NCBI GenBank assembly: GCA_964625225.1
Contig: CAZVAR010000070.1
Span: 1-19,257, forward strand
Reading direction: 5' to 3'
DNA: 19,257 bases
Source of the DNA: CAZVAR01 sp964625225
GTDB lineage: Bacteria > Pseudomonadota > Alphaproteobacteria > JAJUGE01
Below are positions 7,314 through 13,764 of this stretch, in pieces. The notes beneath the pieces are model-generated. The model did not search any database, was not told where the DNA came from, and saw nothing but the letters and a program-made list of their open reading frames with translations. The position numbers and the translations under genes are program-made. Every line of letters starts with the position of its first letter. The stretch's first letter is position 1.

Positions 7314-8225
7314 ATGCGCATCCTGGTGACCGGTGCTGCGGGGCTGATCGGACAGCCGCTCTGCCGGATGCTCGCGGCGCGGGGGCACGAGGTGGTTGCG
7401 CTCGATCCGGCGCCGCCGGTCGAGGGTGGGCCGCGCCACTGGGTGCGGGACGATCTCTCCGACCGGCATCGGCTGGAGGCTCTGCTCCGCGATGCGGGAA
7501 TCGCGCGGATCGCCCATGCCGGAGGGATCTCCGGGCCGATGGTGGCCCCGGACGACCCTTACCGGGTCTTCGCCGTCAACGTCGTCGGCTCGCTCAACCT
7601 GATGGAGGCGGCGCGGCGGGCGGAGGTCGAGCGGTTCGTCCACTGTTCCTCGGGCGCGGCCTTCGGCGATACGGCGAGCGAGCCGGTCCCCGACGACGCG
7701 CCGCTGGCCGGTGCGGACATGTACGGCGCCTCGAAGGGAATGGTGGATCTGGCGCTCGCCGCCTATCGGCGTCGGCACGGCCTCGACGCCGTCGCGCTGC
7801 GCCTGTCGCACGTCTACGGGCCGGGGCGGCGCACCGACTGCGCGATCCGGACGATGATCGCCGACGCGCTGGCCGGCCGGCCGACCGTACTCGGCTGGGG
7901 GCGCGGCTATGCCCGACCCTACTGTCATGTCGACGACACCGTGGCCGGCATCGTCGCCGCACTCGAGGCGGGACCGTTATCGCAGCCCTACTACAACATT
8001 GCGGGAGAGGAGCCGACGCCGATGACGCGGATCGCCGAGCTGGTGGAGGCGAACATTCCCGGCGCCAGGATCACGCTGGGCGAGGGGCCGCCCGCAAGCG
8101 GCGTCCGGCGCGGCCGCATCGACATCCGCGCCGCCGCGCGGGACCTGGGTTACCGGCCACAGGTCGACATCGCCAGCGGCATCGCCGCCTACGTCGCCTG
8201 GGCCCGGGCGCGAGACGGGGTGTAG
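7314..8225 (+). CDS. NAD-dependent epimerase/dehydratase-type (extended SDR) oxidoreductase
   Basis: This 303-residue cytoplasmic extended SDR starts MRILVTGAAGLIGQP, with the GxxGxxG dinucleotide motif at 7-13. Asp31 at the end of the second strand favours NAD over NADP. The active-site residues are visible: Ser112/Ser113 in HCSSGAAFG, Tyr137 and Lys141 in YGASK. Members of this family act on nucleotide sugars, free uronic acids or other polyols; the exact substrate is not readable. ATG 7314 is chosen because it lies 4 bases after the permease stop and leads directly into the Rossmann motif, whereas the longer frame from 7206 overlaps the permease. Its place as third gene of the TRAP operon suggests that it processes the imported compound, for example a sugar acid. 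This is inference. Confidence 0.88.
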   Translation: MRILVTGAAGLIGQPLCRMLAARGHEVVALDPAPPVEGGPRHWVRDDLSDRHRLEALLRDAGIARIAHAGGISGPMVAPDDPYRVFAVNVVGSLNLMEAARRAEVERFVHCSSGAAFGDTASEPVPDDAPLAGADMYGASKGMVDLALAAYRRRHGLDAVALRLSHVYGPGRRTDCAIRTMIADALAGRPTVLGWGRGYARPYCHVDDTVAGIVAALEAGPLSQPYYNIAGEEPTPMTRIAELVEANIPGARITLGEGPPASGVRRGRIDIRAAARDLGYRPQVDIASGIAAYVAWARARDGV

Positions 8226-8295
8226 CCCGCCGGTGTCACGGTCTCGGAACGGCCGGGCCGGCAGGATGCCGCGCCCGCAGGCGCTCCTGGGACTC

Positions 8296-8315
8296 CAATA
8301 TCGAAAACGATATTG
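8296..8315. promoter_or_regulatory. Upstream palindromic operator (CAATATCG-AAAA-CGATATTG)
   Basis: This perfect inverted repeat has 8-bp arms around AAAA and sits immediately upstream of the -35 element. It matches the downstream palindrome at 13 of 18 aligned positions, and the two centres are 31 bp apart, about three helical turns. The TATCG-N4-CGATA form resembles XRE/HipB-type operators. Binding by the XRE protein of the same operon is inferred. Confidence 0.7.
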
Positions 8316-8316
8316 C

Positions 8317-8345
8317 TTGACCTTTCTCATATGGAATTCCATATT
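8317..8345 (+). promoter_or_regulatory. Sigma70-like promoter of the three-gene XRE module
   Basis: TTGACC (8317-8322, 5 of 6 matches to the -35 consensus) is followed by a 17-base spacer and CATATT (8340-8345, 4 of 6 matches to the -10 consensus). Transcription would start near 8352, giving a leader of about 35 bases to the first gene. The region is AT-rich compared with the surroundings (27 GC in 60 bases at 8281-8340, counted by hand). The spacer and -10 overlap a palindrome, so repression by occlusion is likely. Confidence 0.6.
8329..8344. promoter_or_regulatory. Core-promoter palindromic operator (ATATGGAATTCCATAT)
   Basis: This is a perfect 16-bp palindrome lying in the promoter spacer and covering most of the -10 hexamer. 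Its half-site ATATGG resembles ATATCG of the upstream operator. A dimer bound here would block RNA polymerase, the usual arrangement for autoregulated XRE antitoxins and phage-type repressors. The regulator is inferred. Confidence 0.65.
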
Positions 8346-8386
8346 AGCAAGGGCCCGTGGCCGGCGCGAACTCGGGAGACGGTGAG

Positions 8387-8785
8387 GTGAGCGCGGATCC
8401 GCTCGTTATCCGGTTCGAAGCGACGAGCGCGCCGGGCATGCGCTCGGCGCAACGGACCTACCGGCGGAATCCGGGTGCCTATAGGCGGCTCGTGGCGTTC
8501 GTGACGGCACGCATAGCAGGTTCGACCCAGTTGGATCTGGAGACCTTGATCGAGCTGCCGCCACGGGCGGGCGTCGACGGAGATTTTCCCACGATAATGG
8601 TCGAGCGGCTGTGCGAGGACAAGGCAAACCGCTCCACATATTATGCGGCGACGGAATTGCAGGGCACTTCGTTACTTTTCAAAGTCGGCAGCCGTAAGAG
8701 CTACATTGAGAAGTTTTGTTCCCGCCGCAGCATTCTACGGACATTGAGGAAGTTGCGGCGTGCCGGCACCGGCCCCTCTGACTAG
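8387..8785 (+). CDS. Small basic protein of unknown family, first gene of the XRE module
   Basis: This is a 132-residue soluble protein that I do not recognise. It starts with a strand-like PLVIRFEAT and a helix with many arginines (MRSAQRTYRRNPGAYRRL), and ends in a basic helix (SYIEKF to LRKLRRAG). By hand count it has about ten more Lys/Arg than Asp/Glu, so it is clearly basic, opposite in charge to the next gene product. GTG 8387 is preferred: GGGAG (8374-8378) lies 8 bases upstream, and the predicted transcript begins near 8352, leaving almost no leader for the GTG at 8357. Codons such as ATA, TTG, TTA and TTT are common and local GC is lower (31 of 60 at 8641-8700), suggesting horizontal acquisition. 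As first gene under a twin operator it could be a toxin or effector, but no toxin fold is demonstrable. Confidence 0.75.
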   Translation: MSADPLVIRFEATSAPGMRSAQRTYRRNPGAYRRLVAFVTARIAGSTQLDLETLIELPPRAGVDGDFPTIMVERLCEDKANRSTYYAATELQGTSLLFKVGSRKSYIEKFCSRRSILRTLRKLRRAGTGPSD

Positions 8786-8817
8786 ACCGGGCTCTGAGCG
8801 ACCAGCGGAGATCGAGG

Positions 8818-9564
8818 ATGTCGTCCTATTCCTATGAGAGCAACAGAACGAAGCGCGACATGCTCCAGGACATACGTGCAGCAACGGACAGCATAGTCGC
8901 ATACATGACCGACATCGACTCTTCGCTCGGCGATCTGTCCCGGGATGGCGATCTGGAAGAGCTCGCGACCGAAGTGGCGCAACTCGCGGTCGCGGCCAGC
9001 GAGCTGAACGCGGTCATCAGCATGTGCCGCCTCGGTCTCGGAACGCAGAGCACGGTGTGGCCCCAGCATGCTTATGTGCTCAGGGAGGGCCGCAGCCGTT
9101 TCTACGGAATACTCGACGCCGGGCTCCAGGCCTCCGGGAGTCGGTTCTGCCGTTTCCCGGGAATCGAGGATGCCTGGCCGGAAGCTCCGCCGCGGGCATC
9201 GTCGCCGAGCATCGTTCTGGTGCCGGCCGAAGGGAATGGCCCGCTTTCGGATTCCTCGATCGAGGCGGCGGAGGAGACGAAGGGGGCGGGCATCGCCGAG
9301 CTTCTGCGAACGCTGAAGAACGACGACGATGCGGAGCTGGCCCTCGTCGAGCGTGAGGCGATCGTGGCCGCCGGCCGGTGGGTCAAGGGGCTTCGCGAGG
9401 CGAAGGGCATGAGCCAGGAAGAGCTCGCCGAAAAGGCGGGAACATCGGCTGCGCAGATCTCCATTCTCGAAAACGGCACGGGAAAACGAGGAGCCAGCCT
9501 CGGTCTTTTGGCGAGGGTCGTCCATGGCCTCGGATGGCGGCTTGAGTTCCGACCCGCGACGTGA
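8818..9564 (+). CDS. XRE-family regulator with long N-terminal domain and C-terminal HTH
   Basis: This 248-residue protein has a Cro/C1-type helix-turn-helix at its very C terminus (about 188-242: LREAKGMSQEELAEKAGTS, AAQISILENG, then LGLLARVVHGLGWRLEF). The last part resembles the HipB/HigA ending. The first 180 residues are unlike a plain antitoxin: an acidic helical stretch with coiled-coil potential (10-70), then a region of unknown fold (75-145). By hand count the protein is acidic, with about 36 Asp/Glu against 26 Lys/Arg. ATG 8818 has GGAG 7 bases upstream and lies 32 bases after the previous stop. It is the likely binder of the twin palindromes in front of the operon. The N-terminal part may neutralise a partner or sense a ligand; this is inference. 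Confidence 0.85.
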   Translation: MSSYSYESNRTKRDMLQDIRAATDSIVAYMTDIDSSLGDLSRDGDLEELATEVAQLAVAASELNAVISMCRLGLGTQSTVWPQHAYVLREGRSRFYGILDAGLQASGSRFCRFPGIEDAWPEAPPRASSPSIVLVPAEGNGPLSDSSIEAAEETKGAGIAELLRTLKNDDDAELALVEREAIVAAGRWVKGLREAKGMSQEELAEKAGTSAAQISILENGTGKRGASLGLLARVVHGLGWRLEFRPAT

Positions 9565-9919
9565 GCTCGTTCGCCTGGGTTCGACCGCAGCCGCGGCCGC
9601 GATCCTGCTGATCGCCGCCGTCTTGGTGATCGTACCGGCGCACTGGCGCGGTTTCGCCGCGAGCGTCGTGACGTTCGTAGGCACGGCGCTCACCCTGATC
9701 CCGGTCCTTCATGTAAGCTGGTACGGCTTGCAGGCGAACAGGTGGGAGCCGGATCCGAAGGCGCAGCCGGGCGTCCGGGATCTTCTGGCGGTGCCGCAGG
9801 CCTTCTTCAAGGAGGCGGCGGTGCGTCTCCGGTCATGGCACTTCTATCTGGTCCTGTCCGGCCTGGTCGGTATTTCGATCGGGGCATTTCTGGATCTGGT
9901 CAATGCGATACCGGGTTGA
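9524..9919 (+). CDS. Small three-TM membrane protein overlapping the XRE gene
   Basis: This 131-residue inner-membrane protein of unknown family has hydrophobic segments at about 20-38, 44-64 and 105-128. A roughly 40-residue soluble stretch between the second and third segments contains NRWEPDPKAQPGVRDLL. It starts at ATG 9524 inside the XRE gene, overlapping it by 41 bases in another frame. GAGG lies 7 bases upstream, so its translation is probably coupled to the regulator. No signal peptide or enzymatic motif is visible. Its position as last gene of an autoregulated module allows a role as membrane effector, anchor or sensor; none is proven. The next gene begins 69 bases downstream and looks unrelated. 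Confidence 0.75.
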   Translation: MASDGGLSSDPRRELVRLGSTAAAAAILLIAAVLVIVPAHWRGFAASVVTFVGTALTLIPVLHVSWYGLQANRWEPDPKAQPGVRDLLAVPQAFFKEAAVRLRSWHFYLVLSGLVGISIGAFLDLVNAIPG

Positions 9920-9988
9920 TGCATGCGGGCCGACCGGCGGCATACGGGCGCCGGGCACCCCCCTTCGGCCGCCAGGTGCGGATCGGCC

Positions 9989-10741
9989 ATGACCGGTCGG
10001 CTGGACGGCAAGACGGCGATCGTCACCGGCGCCGCCGGCGGGATCGGCGCGGCAATGGTGCGCCTGTTCGCCGCCGAAGGCGCGGCCGTGGTTTGCGCCG
10101 ACATCGATTTGGCCGGCGCCGAGCGCGCGGCGGCCGCGGCCGGCGGCGGCGCGGTCGCCTGCCGCTGCGACGTGTCCCGTGAGGCCGATGCCGCCGCGGC
10201 GGTCGCGCTCGCCGTCGAGCGGTTCGGCGGGCTCACGATTCTGGTAAACAATGCGGCGGCCTTCCTGCCCGATGGCACGGTGACCGACATCGCCGCCGCG
10301 GACTGGCAGCGCGCGCTGGCGGTCAACCTGACCGGCGCCTTCCTGATGAGCCGGCACGCGGTGCCGGCCATGATCGCCGGCGGAGGCGGCAGCATCATCC
10401 ACGTCGCCTCGCAGTTCGGCAGCGTCGGCCGGCCCGGGCGGAGCTGGTACTGCGCGGCGAAGGCGGGGCTGATCGGGCTCGCCAAAGCGATGGCGCTCGA
10501 CCATGCGTCGCACGGCATCCGGGTCAACAGCCTGTCACCCGGCCCGGTGTCGACGGAACGGATCCTGCGCCGCTATGGCGGCGCCGCAGGCGCCCAGGAG
10601 GCGATCGGCCGCCGCACCGCGCAGGATCGGCTCGCGCGCCCGGAGGAGATCGCCGAGGCGGCGCTGTTCCTGGCCTCCGATGCCTCGAGCTTCATGACCG
10701 GAGCCGATCTGCTGGTGGACGGCGGGTATACTGCGCAGTAG
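9989..10741 (+). CDS. Classical short-chain dehydrogenase/reductase
   Basis: This 250-residue NAD(P)-dependent oxidoreductase of the classical SDR type has TGAAGGIG at 13-20, NNAA (a NNAG variant) at 87-90, and a full catalytic set: Asn113, Ser141, Tyr154 and Lys158 in YCAAK. The end, ADLLVDGGYTAQ, is typical of the 3-oxoacyl-ACP reductase-like group. Asp38/Asp40 after the second strand suggests NAD(H). ATG 9989 is preferred to the upstream ATG at 9923, because the SDR family begins with a short lead into the GxxxGxG loop and the extra 22 residues have no family counterpart. The gene follows the XRE module by 69 bases and converges with the cupin gene, with only 22 bases between stops. Its substrate is not readable. 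Confidence 0.9.
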   Translation: MTGRLDGKTAIVTGAAGGIGAAMVRLFAAEGAAVVCADIDLAGAERAAAAAGGGAVACRCDVSREADAAAAVALAVERFGGLTILVNNAAAFLPDGTVTDIAAADWQRALAVNLTGAFLMSRHAVPAMIAGGGGSIIHVASQFGSVGRPGRSWYCAAKAGLIGLAKAMALDHASHGIRVNSLSPGPVSTERILRRYGGAAGAQEAIGRRTAQDRLARPEEIAEAALFLASDASSFMTGADLLVDGGYTAQ

Positions 10742-10763
10742 CCGGGGCGCCGCCGGGACCGCG

Positions 10764-11312
10764 TCAGCCGACGCGACCGGACGCACCCGCCCAATACGCC
10801 CGCAGCGGCCCCTCGTCGCCGTAGATCGGGTCGGCGGCGGGCAAGGCCACGCGGCGGATGGCGTCGAGGACGCCCGGCCGCTCGCCGGCGGCCCCGGTGC
10901 ACAGATCGGGCTTCTGTCCCGCGGGATAGGCGCCGACCACCAGGAGATCGTCGCTCGCGCCTTCGTTCTTGTGGCCGACCCCTGCCGGAACGACGACCGC
11001 ATCGCCCGCCCCGACGCGAATGCAGGGGCCGTTTTCGCCGCCGAAGCGGATCCTGGCCTCGCCGCGGGCGATCCCGAGCACCTCATGGGCGGTGCTGTGG
11101 AAGTGGTGATAGTCGTACACGCCGTTCCGCCAGGCGCCGCGCCAGCCATATTCGGCGAAGCGCATCTCGAACAGGGCGGCGGCATCCCTGTCGGCCGGGA
11201 CCGCCGCCCGGTAGACGAGCAGCGGCAAGGCCGGATTGTTCGGGATCCGGCCGTCATCGTCCAGGCGGTAGCTTTCGATGCATCCGGAAGGGTGCGGGCG
11301 TTCGCTGGTCAT
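10764..11312 (-). CDS. Cupin-domain protein of the YjlB type (COG4297-like)
   Basis: This 182-residue single-cupin protein is probably cytoplasmic and metal-binding. The first cupin motif contains His70, His72 and Glu77 in HFHSTAHEVLGIARG, and the second contains Pro109, Gly111, His114 and Asn116 in VVVPAGVGHKN. The three His and one Glu form the usual metal site. From recall, the opening (IPNNPALPLLVY), the EYGWRGAWRNGVYDYHH stretch and VVGAYP fit the YjlB group, whose reaction is not known. The ATG at 11312 has only a weak GACAGG upstream. The gene lies 118 bases downstream of the methyltransferase on the same strand with a long-loop hairpin between them, so it may be a separate or attenuated unit. 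Confidence 0.88.
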   Translation of the reverse strand: MTSERPHPSGCIESYRLDDDGRIPNNPALPLLVYRAAVPADRDAAALFEMRFAEYGWRGAWRNGVYDYHHFHSTAHEVLGIARGEARIRFGGENGPCIRVGAGDAVVVPAGVGHKNEGASDDLLVVGAYPAGQKPDLCTGAAGERPGVLDAIRRVALPAADPIYGDEGPLRAYWAGASGRVG

Positions 11313-11367
11313 CCTGTCGGTTCTCGACCCGGCCGACGGCGGCTGCCGTCCTCTCCGCCGTCAACGC

Positions 11368-11416
11368 CGGTCCGGTGGCGCACGTTCCCCATGCCGGCGG
11401 GCGCCGCACCGGACCG
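11368..11416 (-). terminator. Inverted repeat after the methyltransferase gene, possible terminator
   Basis: The arms 11368-11377 (cggtccggtg) and 11407-11416 (caccggaccg) are perfect 10-bp complements around a 29-base loop. The site lies 15 bases past the methyltransferase stop and before the cupin gene, both read on the minus strand. The long loop and absence of a T-tract make an intrinsic terminator doubtful; it could be an attenuating or stabilising hairpin. Confidence 0.3.
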
Positions 11417-11430
11417 CTCGTCCCCGACCG

Positions 11431-12513
11431 TCACGCCCGCGCCACAAACCAGACATTCATGGGGTCGTGCGGCAGGACGTGCCGTCGCACCTCGCTGAAG
11501 CCGGCCTCGCGCAGCATGGCCTCAGCGGTCTCCCAGCCCCACATGGTGCCGAGGCCCGCACCGCCCTGGCCCAGAGAGACCGGCATGCAGTGGACGCAGG
11601 AGATAGCGTAGAGGAGCGACGCCATCGGGAAGTCCAGATTGTTTTCGAGCTTTGCCGATCCGCCGATATCCTGCATCAGATAGACGCCGCCCGGCCGCAG
11701 CGCCCCGCGCAGCCCGCGGATGAGGCCCTGCGGATCTTTCTGGTCGTGAACGGCGTCGAAGGAGGTGATGAAGTCGAACCGCTCCGTCTCACCGTATCCG
11801 GTCAAATCCTTCACTTCGAAGCGGATGTTGTCGAGCCCCGCTGCGCGACCGGCATTTCCGGCGAAGGCGATCGCATCCTCGCACAGATCGTAGCCGACGA
11901 AGCGGCTGGCCGGGAACCGCTCGGCCATCGCAAGGAGAGCCGAGCCGCGCCCGCAGCCGGCGTCAAGCACGTCGATGCCGCTTTCCAGGCGTTCCGTCAT
12001 CCCTTCCACCAGCGGCAGAACGGTATCGAACAGCGGCGCGGTAACGGTCTGGCCGCCGTCCTCGGCCATGATCTGGTGGAAGCAGGGATAGTCGGCATAG
12101 GCCATGCCCGCGCCGCTCTCGAAGCAGTCGAGCACGCGGTCATGGACCGTTCCCATGACCGCGATGTGCTGTCCGTAGACCGCCAGATTGCCGAGCGGCG
12201 CATCGCGCGTCAGGCAGGCCGCGTGTTCGGGCGGCAGCCGGTAGGTCCGGCGGACTGGATCGTAGCTGACGATGCGGCCGGTCACCATGACGGCGAGCCA
12301 TTCGCGCACGTAGCGTTCGGCGAGCTCGGCCCTGGCCGCGATCTGCGCGCTCGTCGAGGGCGGCAGGGCGGCCATCACGTCGAACAGGCCGGTGCGGTGG
12401 CCGATCGACAGCATCACGGCCACCGCACCGGCATCGAGGACTTCGCCGATCCGGCCGGCGAACGCTTCGGCCGCGGCGTGATCGAAGGAGCGGGTTTCGG
12501 CTGGAACGGACAT
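11431..12513 (-). CDS. Class I SAM-dependent methyltransferase with N-terminal winged helix
   Basis: This is a 360-residue methyltransferase. Residues about 37-95 (GLFDVMAALPPSTSAQIAAR to VRRTYRLPP) form a winged-helix dimerisation region, as in Rv2258c-like and O-methyltransferase proteins. The Rossmann-type catalytic domain has motif I VLDAGCGRG (182-190), FVGYDL for the acidic residue of motif II, and FDFITSFDAVHD further on. Cys and His residues near the C terminus (CVHCMPVSLGQGG) look family-specific. ATG 12513 is chosen because GGGAGGA lies 8 bases upstream; the longer frame to 12636 would run into the divergent AraC gene. The gene is divergent from the GlxA-type regulator with 113 bases between starts, so that regulator probably controls it. 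The methyl acceptor is unknown. Confidence 0.88.
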   Translation of the reverse strand: MSVPAETRSFDHAAAEAFAGRIGEVLDAGAVAVMLSIGHRTGLFDVMAALPPSTSAQIAARAELAERYVREWLAVMVTGRIVSYDPVRRTYRLPPEHAACLTRDAPLGNLAVYGQHIAVMGTVHDRVLDCFESGAGMAYADYPCFHQIMAEDGGQTVTAPLFDTVLPLVEGMTERLESGIDVLDAGCGRGSALLAMAERFPASRFVGYDLCEDAIAFAGNAGRAAGLDNIRFEVKDLTGYGETERFDFITSFDAVHDQKDPQGLIRGLRGALRPGGVYLMQDIGGSAKLENNLDFPMASLLYAISCVHCMPVSLGQGGAGLGTMWGWETAEAMLREAGFSEVRRHVLPHDPMNVWFVARA

Positions 12514-12537
12514 GACGCTTCCTCCCGTCTGATCTTG

Positions 12538-12565
12538 CGTCGGTGTGGCCGACCGGTAACCGACG
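12538..12565. promoter_or_regulatory. Helically phased half-sites between methyltransferase and AraC genes, candidate operator
   Basis: The arms cgtcggt (12538-12544) and accgacg (12559-12565) are perfect complements. An extra ccgac at 12549-12553 lies 11 bp before the ccgac at 12560-12564. Half-sites one helical turn apart are usual for AraC-family binding. The site lies 25 bases upstream of the methyltransferase start and about 60 upstream of the regulator start. Regulator assignment is inferred. Confidence 0.35.
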
Positions 12566-12626
12566 GCGCCGTGCCCCGCGAGTGCGGGAATGGACAGGAG
12601 CAAGGCTTTCGTGCCATTTCCGGGCG

Positions 12627-13742
12627 ATGGTCGCATCGGCGGATACGAGCCCGGTCTCGATCAGCCTGCTGGCGCTTCCCGAGACGACGCCGGCGGCGAT
12701 CTGCGGCCTGTTCGAAGTCTTCTCCGCGGTGGGCGTCGCCTGGGGCGAGCTGACCGGCGAGACGAGCGGGGGACGCCGCATGGAGGCGCGTATCGTCGCC
12801 CGCCACGGCACGCCGTTCGCCTCGGCCAACGGCCTTCCGATCGCACCGCATGCGGCGATCGGCGACACCGGGCATACGGACGTCGTCATCGTCACCGATC
12901 TGAACCTGCCGGTAGACGCCGACCCGCGCGGCCGGTGGGGGGCCGAGACCGCCTGGCTTCGCGACCGGTTCGCCGAGGGTGCCGTCGTCTGTTCCGTCTG
13001 CACCGGCTCCGTCTTCCTGGCCGAGGCCGGTCTGCTCGACGGGCTGGAGGCGACGACCCACTGGAGTGCCGCCGGCATCTTCGAAGAGTACTATCCAGCC
13101 GTGCGGCTCCGCCCTGAGCGCATCCTCTGTCCCGACGGCCCCGAACATCGCATCATCACGGGTGGCGGCGCCTCCTCCTGGGAGGAGCTGGCGCTCTATC
13201 TGATCGCGCGCTGCTGCGGCGAGGCGGAAGCGGTGCGGATCGCCAAGATCTTCGTGCTCGGGGACCGCAGCGAAGGTCAGCTCCCCTTTGCGGCCATGGG
13301 CCGGCCGCGCCGGCACGACGACGCGGTGATCGGAACGTGCCAAGCCTGGATCGCGGAGCATTACCCCGTGCCGAACCCGGTGGCCCGCATGGTCGAACGG
13401 TCCGGATTGTCGGAGCGGACCTTCAAGCGGCGTTTCAAGGCCGCGACCGGCTACGCTCCGGTCGACTATGTACAGGCCCTGCGGATCGAGGAGGCGAAGC
13501 AGCTTCTGGAGACGACGCGCGAGCCGACCGACGCGATCGCGCGACAGGTCGGATACGAGGATCCGGCCTTCTTCCGGCGCCTGTTCAAACGTCGCACCGG
13601 CATCACGCCGGCACGGTACCGGCAACGCTTCCAGTCGCTCGCCCGATGCGACCGGATGCCCGCGACGAGCGCAGCGGGTGGGCCAGTGCGCGCACGGCAA
13701 GGATCTTCGCGCGCCCGCCCCATTGACGGCCACTCGGCGTGA
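12627..13742 (+). CDS. GlxA-type transcriptional regulator (DJ-1/PfpI domain plus AraC HTH)
   Basis: This 371-residue transcription factor joins a DJ-1/PfpI-like domain (about 10-200) to an AraC/XylS DNA-binding domain (about 235-335). The sensor domain carries the elbow VCSVCTGSVFLAEAGLLDG with Cys125 at the nucleophile position, and His145 in ATTHW. The DNA-binding part has two HTH units: about 254-275 (ERSGLSERTFKRRFK) and 302-325 (AIARQVGYEDPAFFRRLFKRRTG). The C-terminal 35 residues are Arg/Ala-rich and extend beyond the family core. ATG 12627 is chosen by domain fit; the ribosome site is weak. It is divergent from the methyltransferase and followed after 22 bases by the multi-TM gene, so it may control either side. 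Its inducer is unknown. Confidence 0.9.
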   Translation: MVASADTSPVSISLLALPETTPAAICGLFEVFSAVGVAWGELTGETSGGRRMEARIVARHGTPFASANGLPIAPHAAIGDTGHTDVVIVTDLNLPVDADPRGRWGAETAWLRDRFAEGAVVCSVCTGSVFLAEAGLLDGLEATTHWSAAGIFEEYYPAVRLRPERILCPDGPEHRIITGGGASSWEELALYLIARCCGEAEAVRIAKIFVLGDRSEGQLPFAAMGRPRRHDDAVIGTCQAWIAEHYPVPNPVARMVERSGLSERTFKRRFKAATGYAPVDYVQALRIEEAKQLLETTREPTDAIARQVGYEDPAFFRRLFKRRTGITPARYRQRFQSLARCDRMPATSAAGGPVRARQGSSRARPIDGHSA

Positions 13743-13764
13743 GGTCACAGTCCCGGCCACCGCG

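Noticed and set aside
3125..7321. A very long minus-strand open frame of 1398 codons opposite the TAXI operon and the SDR gene
   Set aside because: It is a shadow of high-GC codon structure. The product is a low-complexity Arg/Gly/His/Asp-rich string with no domain, and both strands of known genes explain the region.
8387..9564. Direct assignment of the first two genes as HigBA or HipBA
   Set aside because: Gene order and operators fit loosely, but the first product shows no RelE/HigB or HipA kinase motif and the regulator is much longer than HigA or HipB.
11278..12753. A plus-strand frame of 491 codons over the methyltransferase
   Set aside because: The minus strand has a complete methyltransferase with ribosome site; the plus frame has no domain and would overlap the AraC gene.
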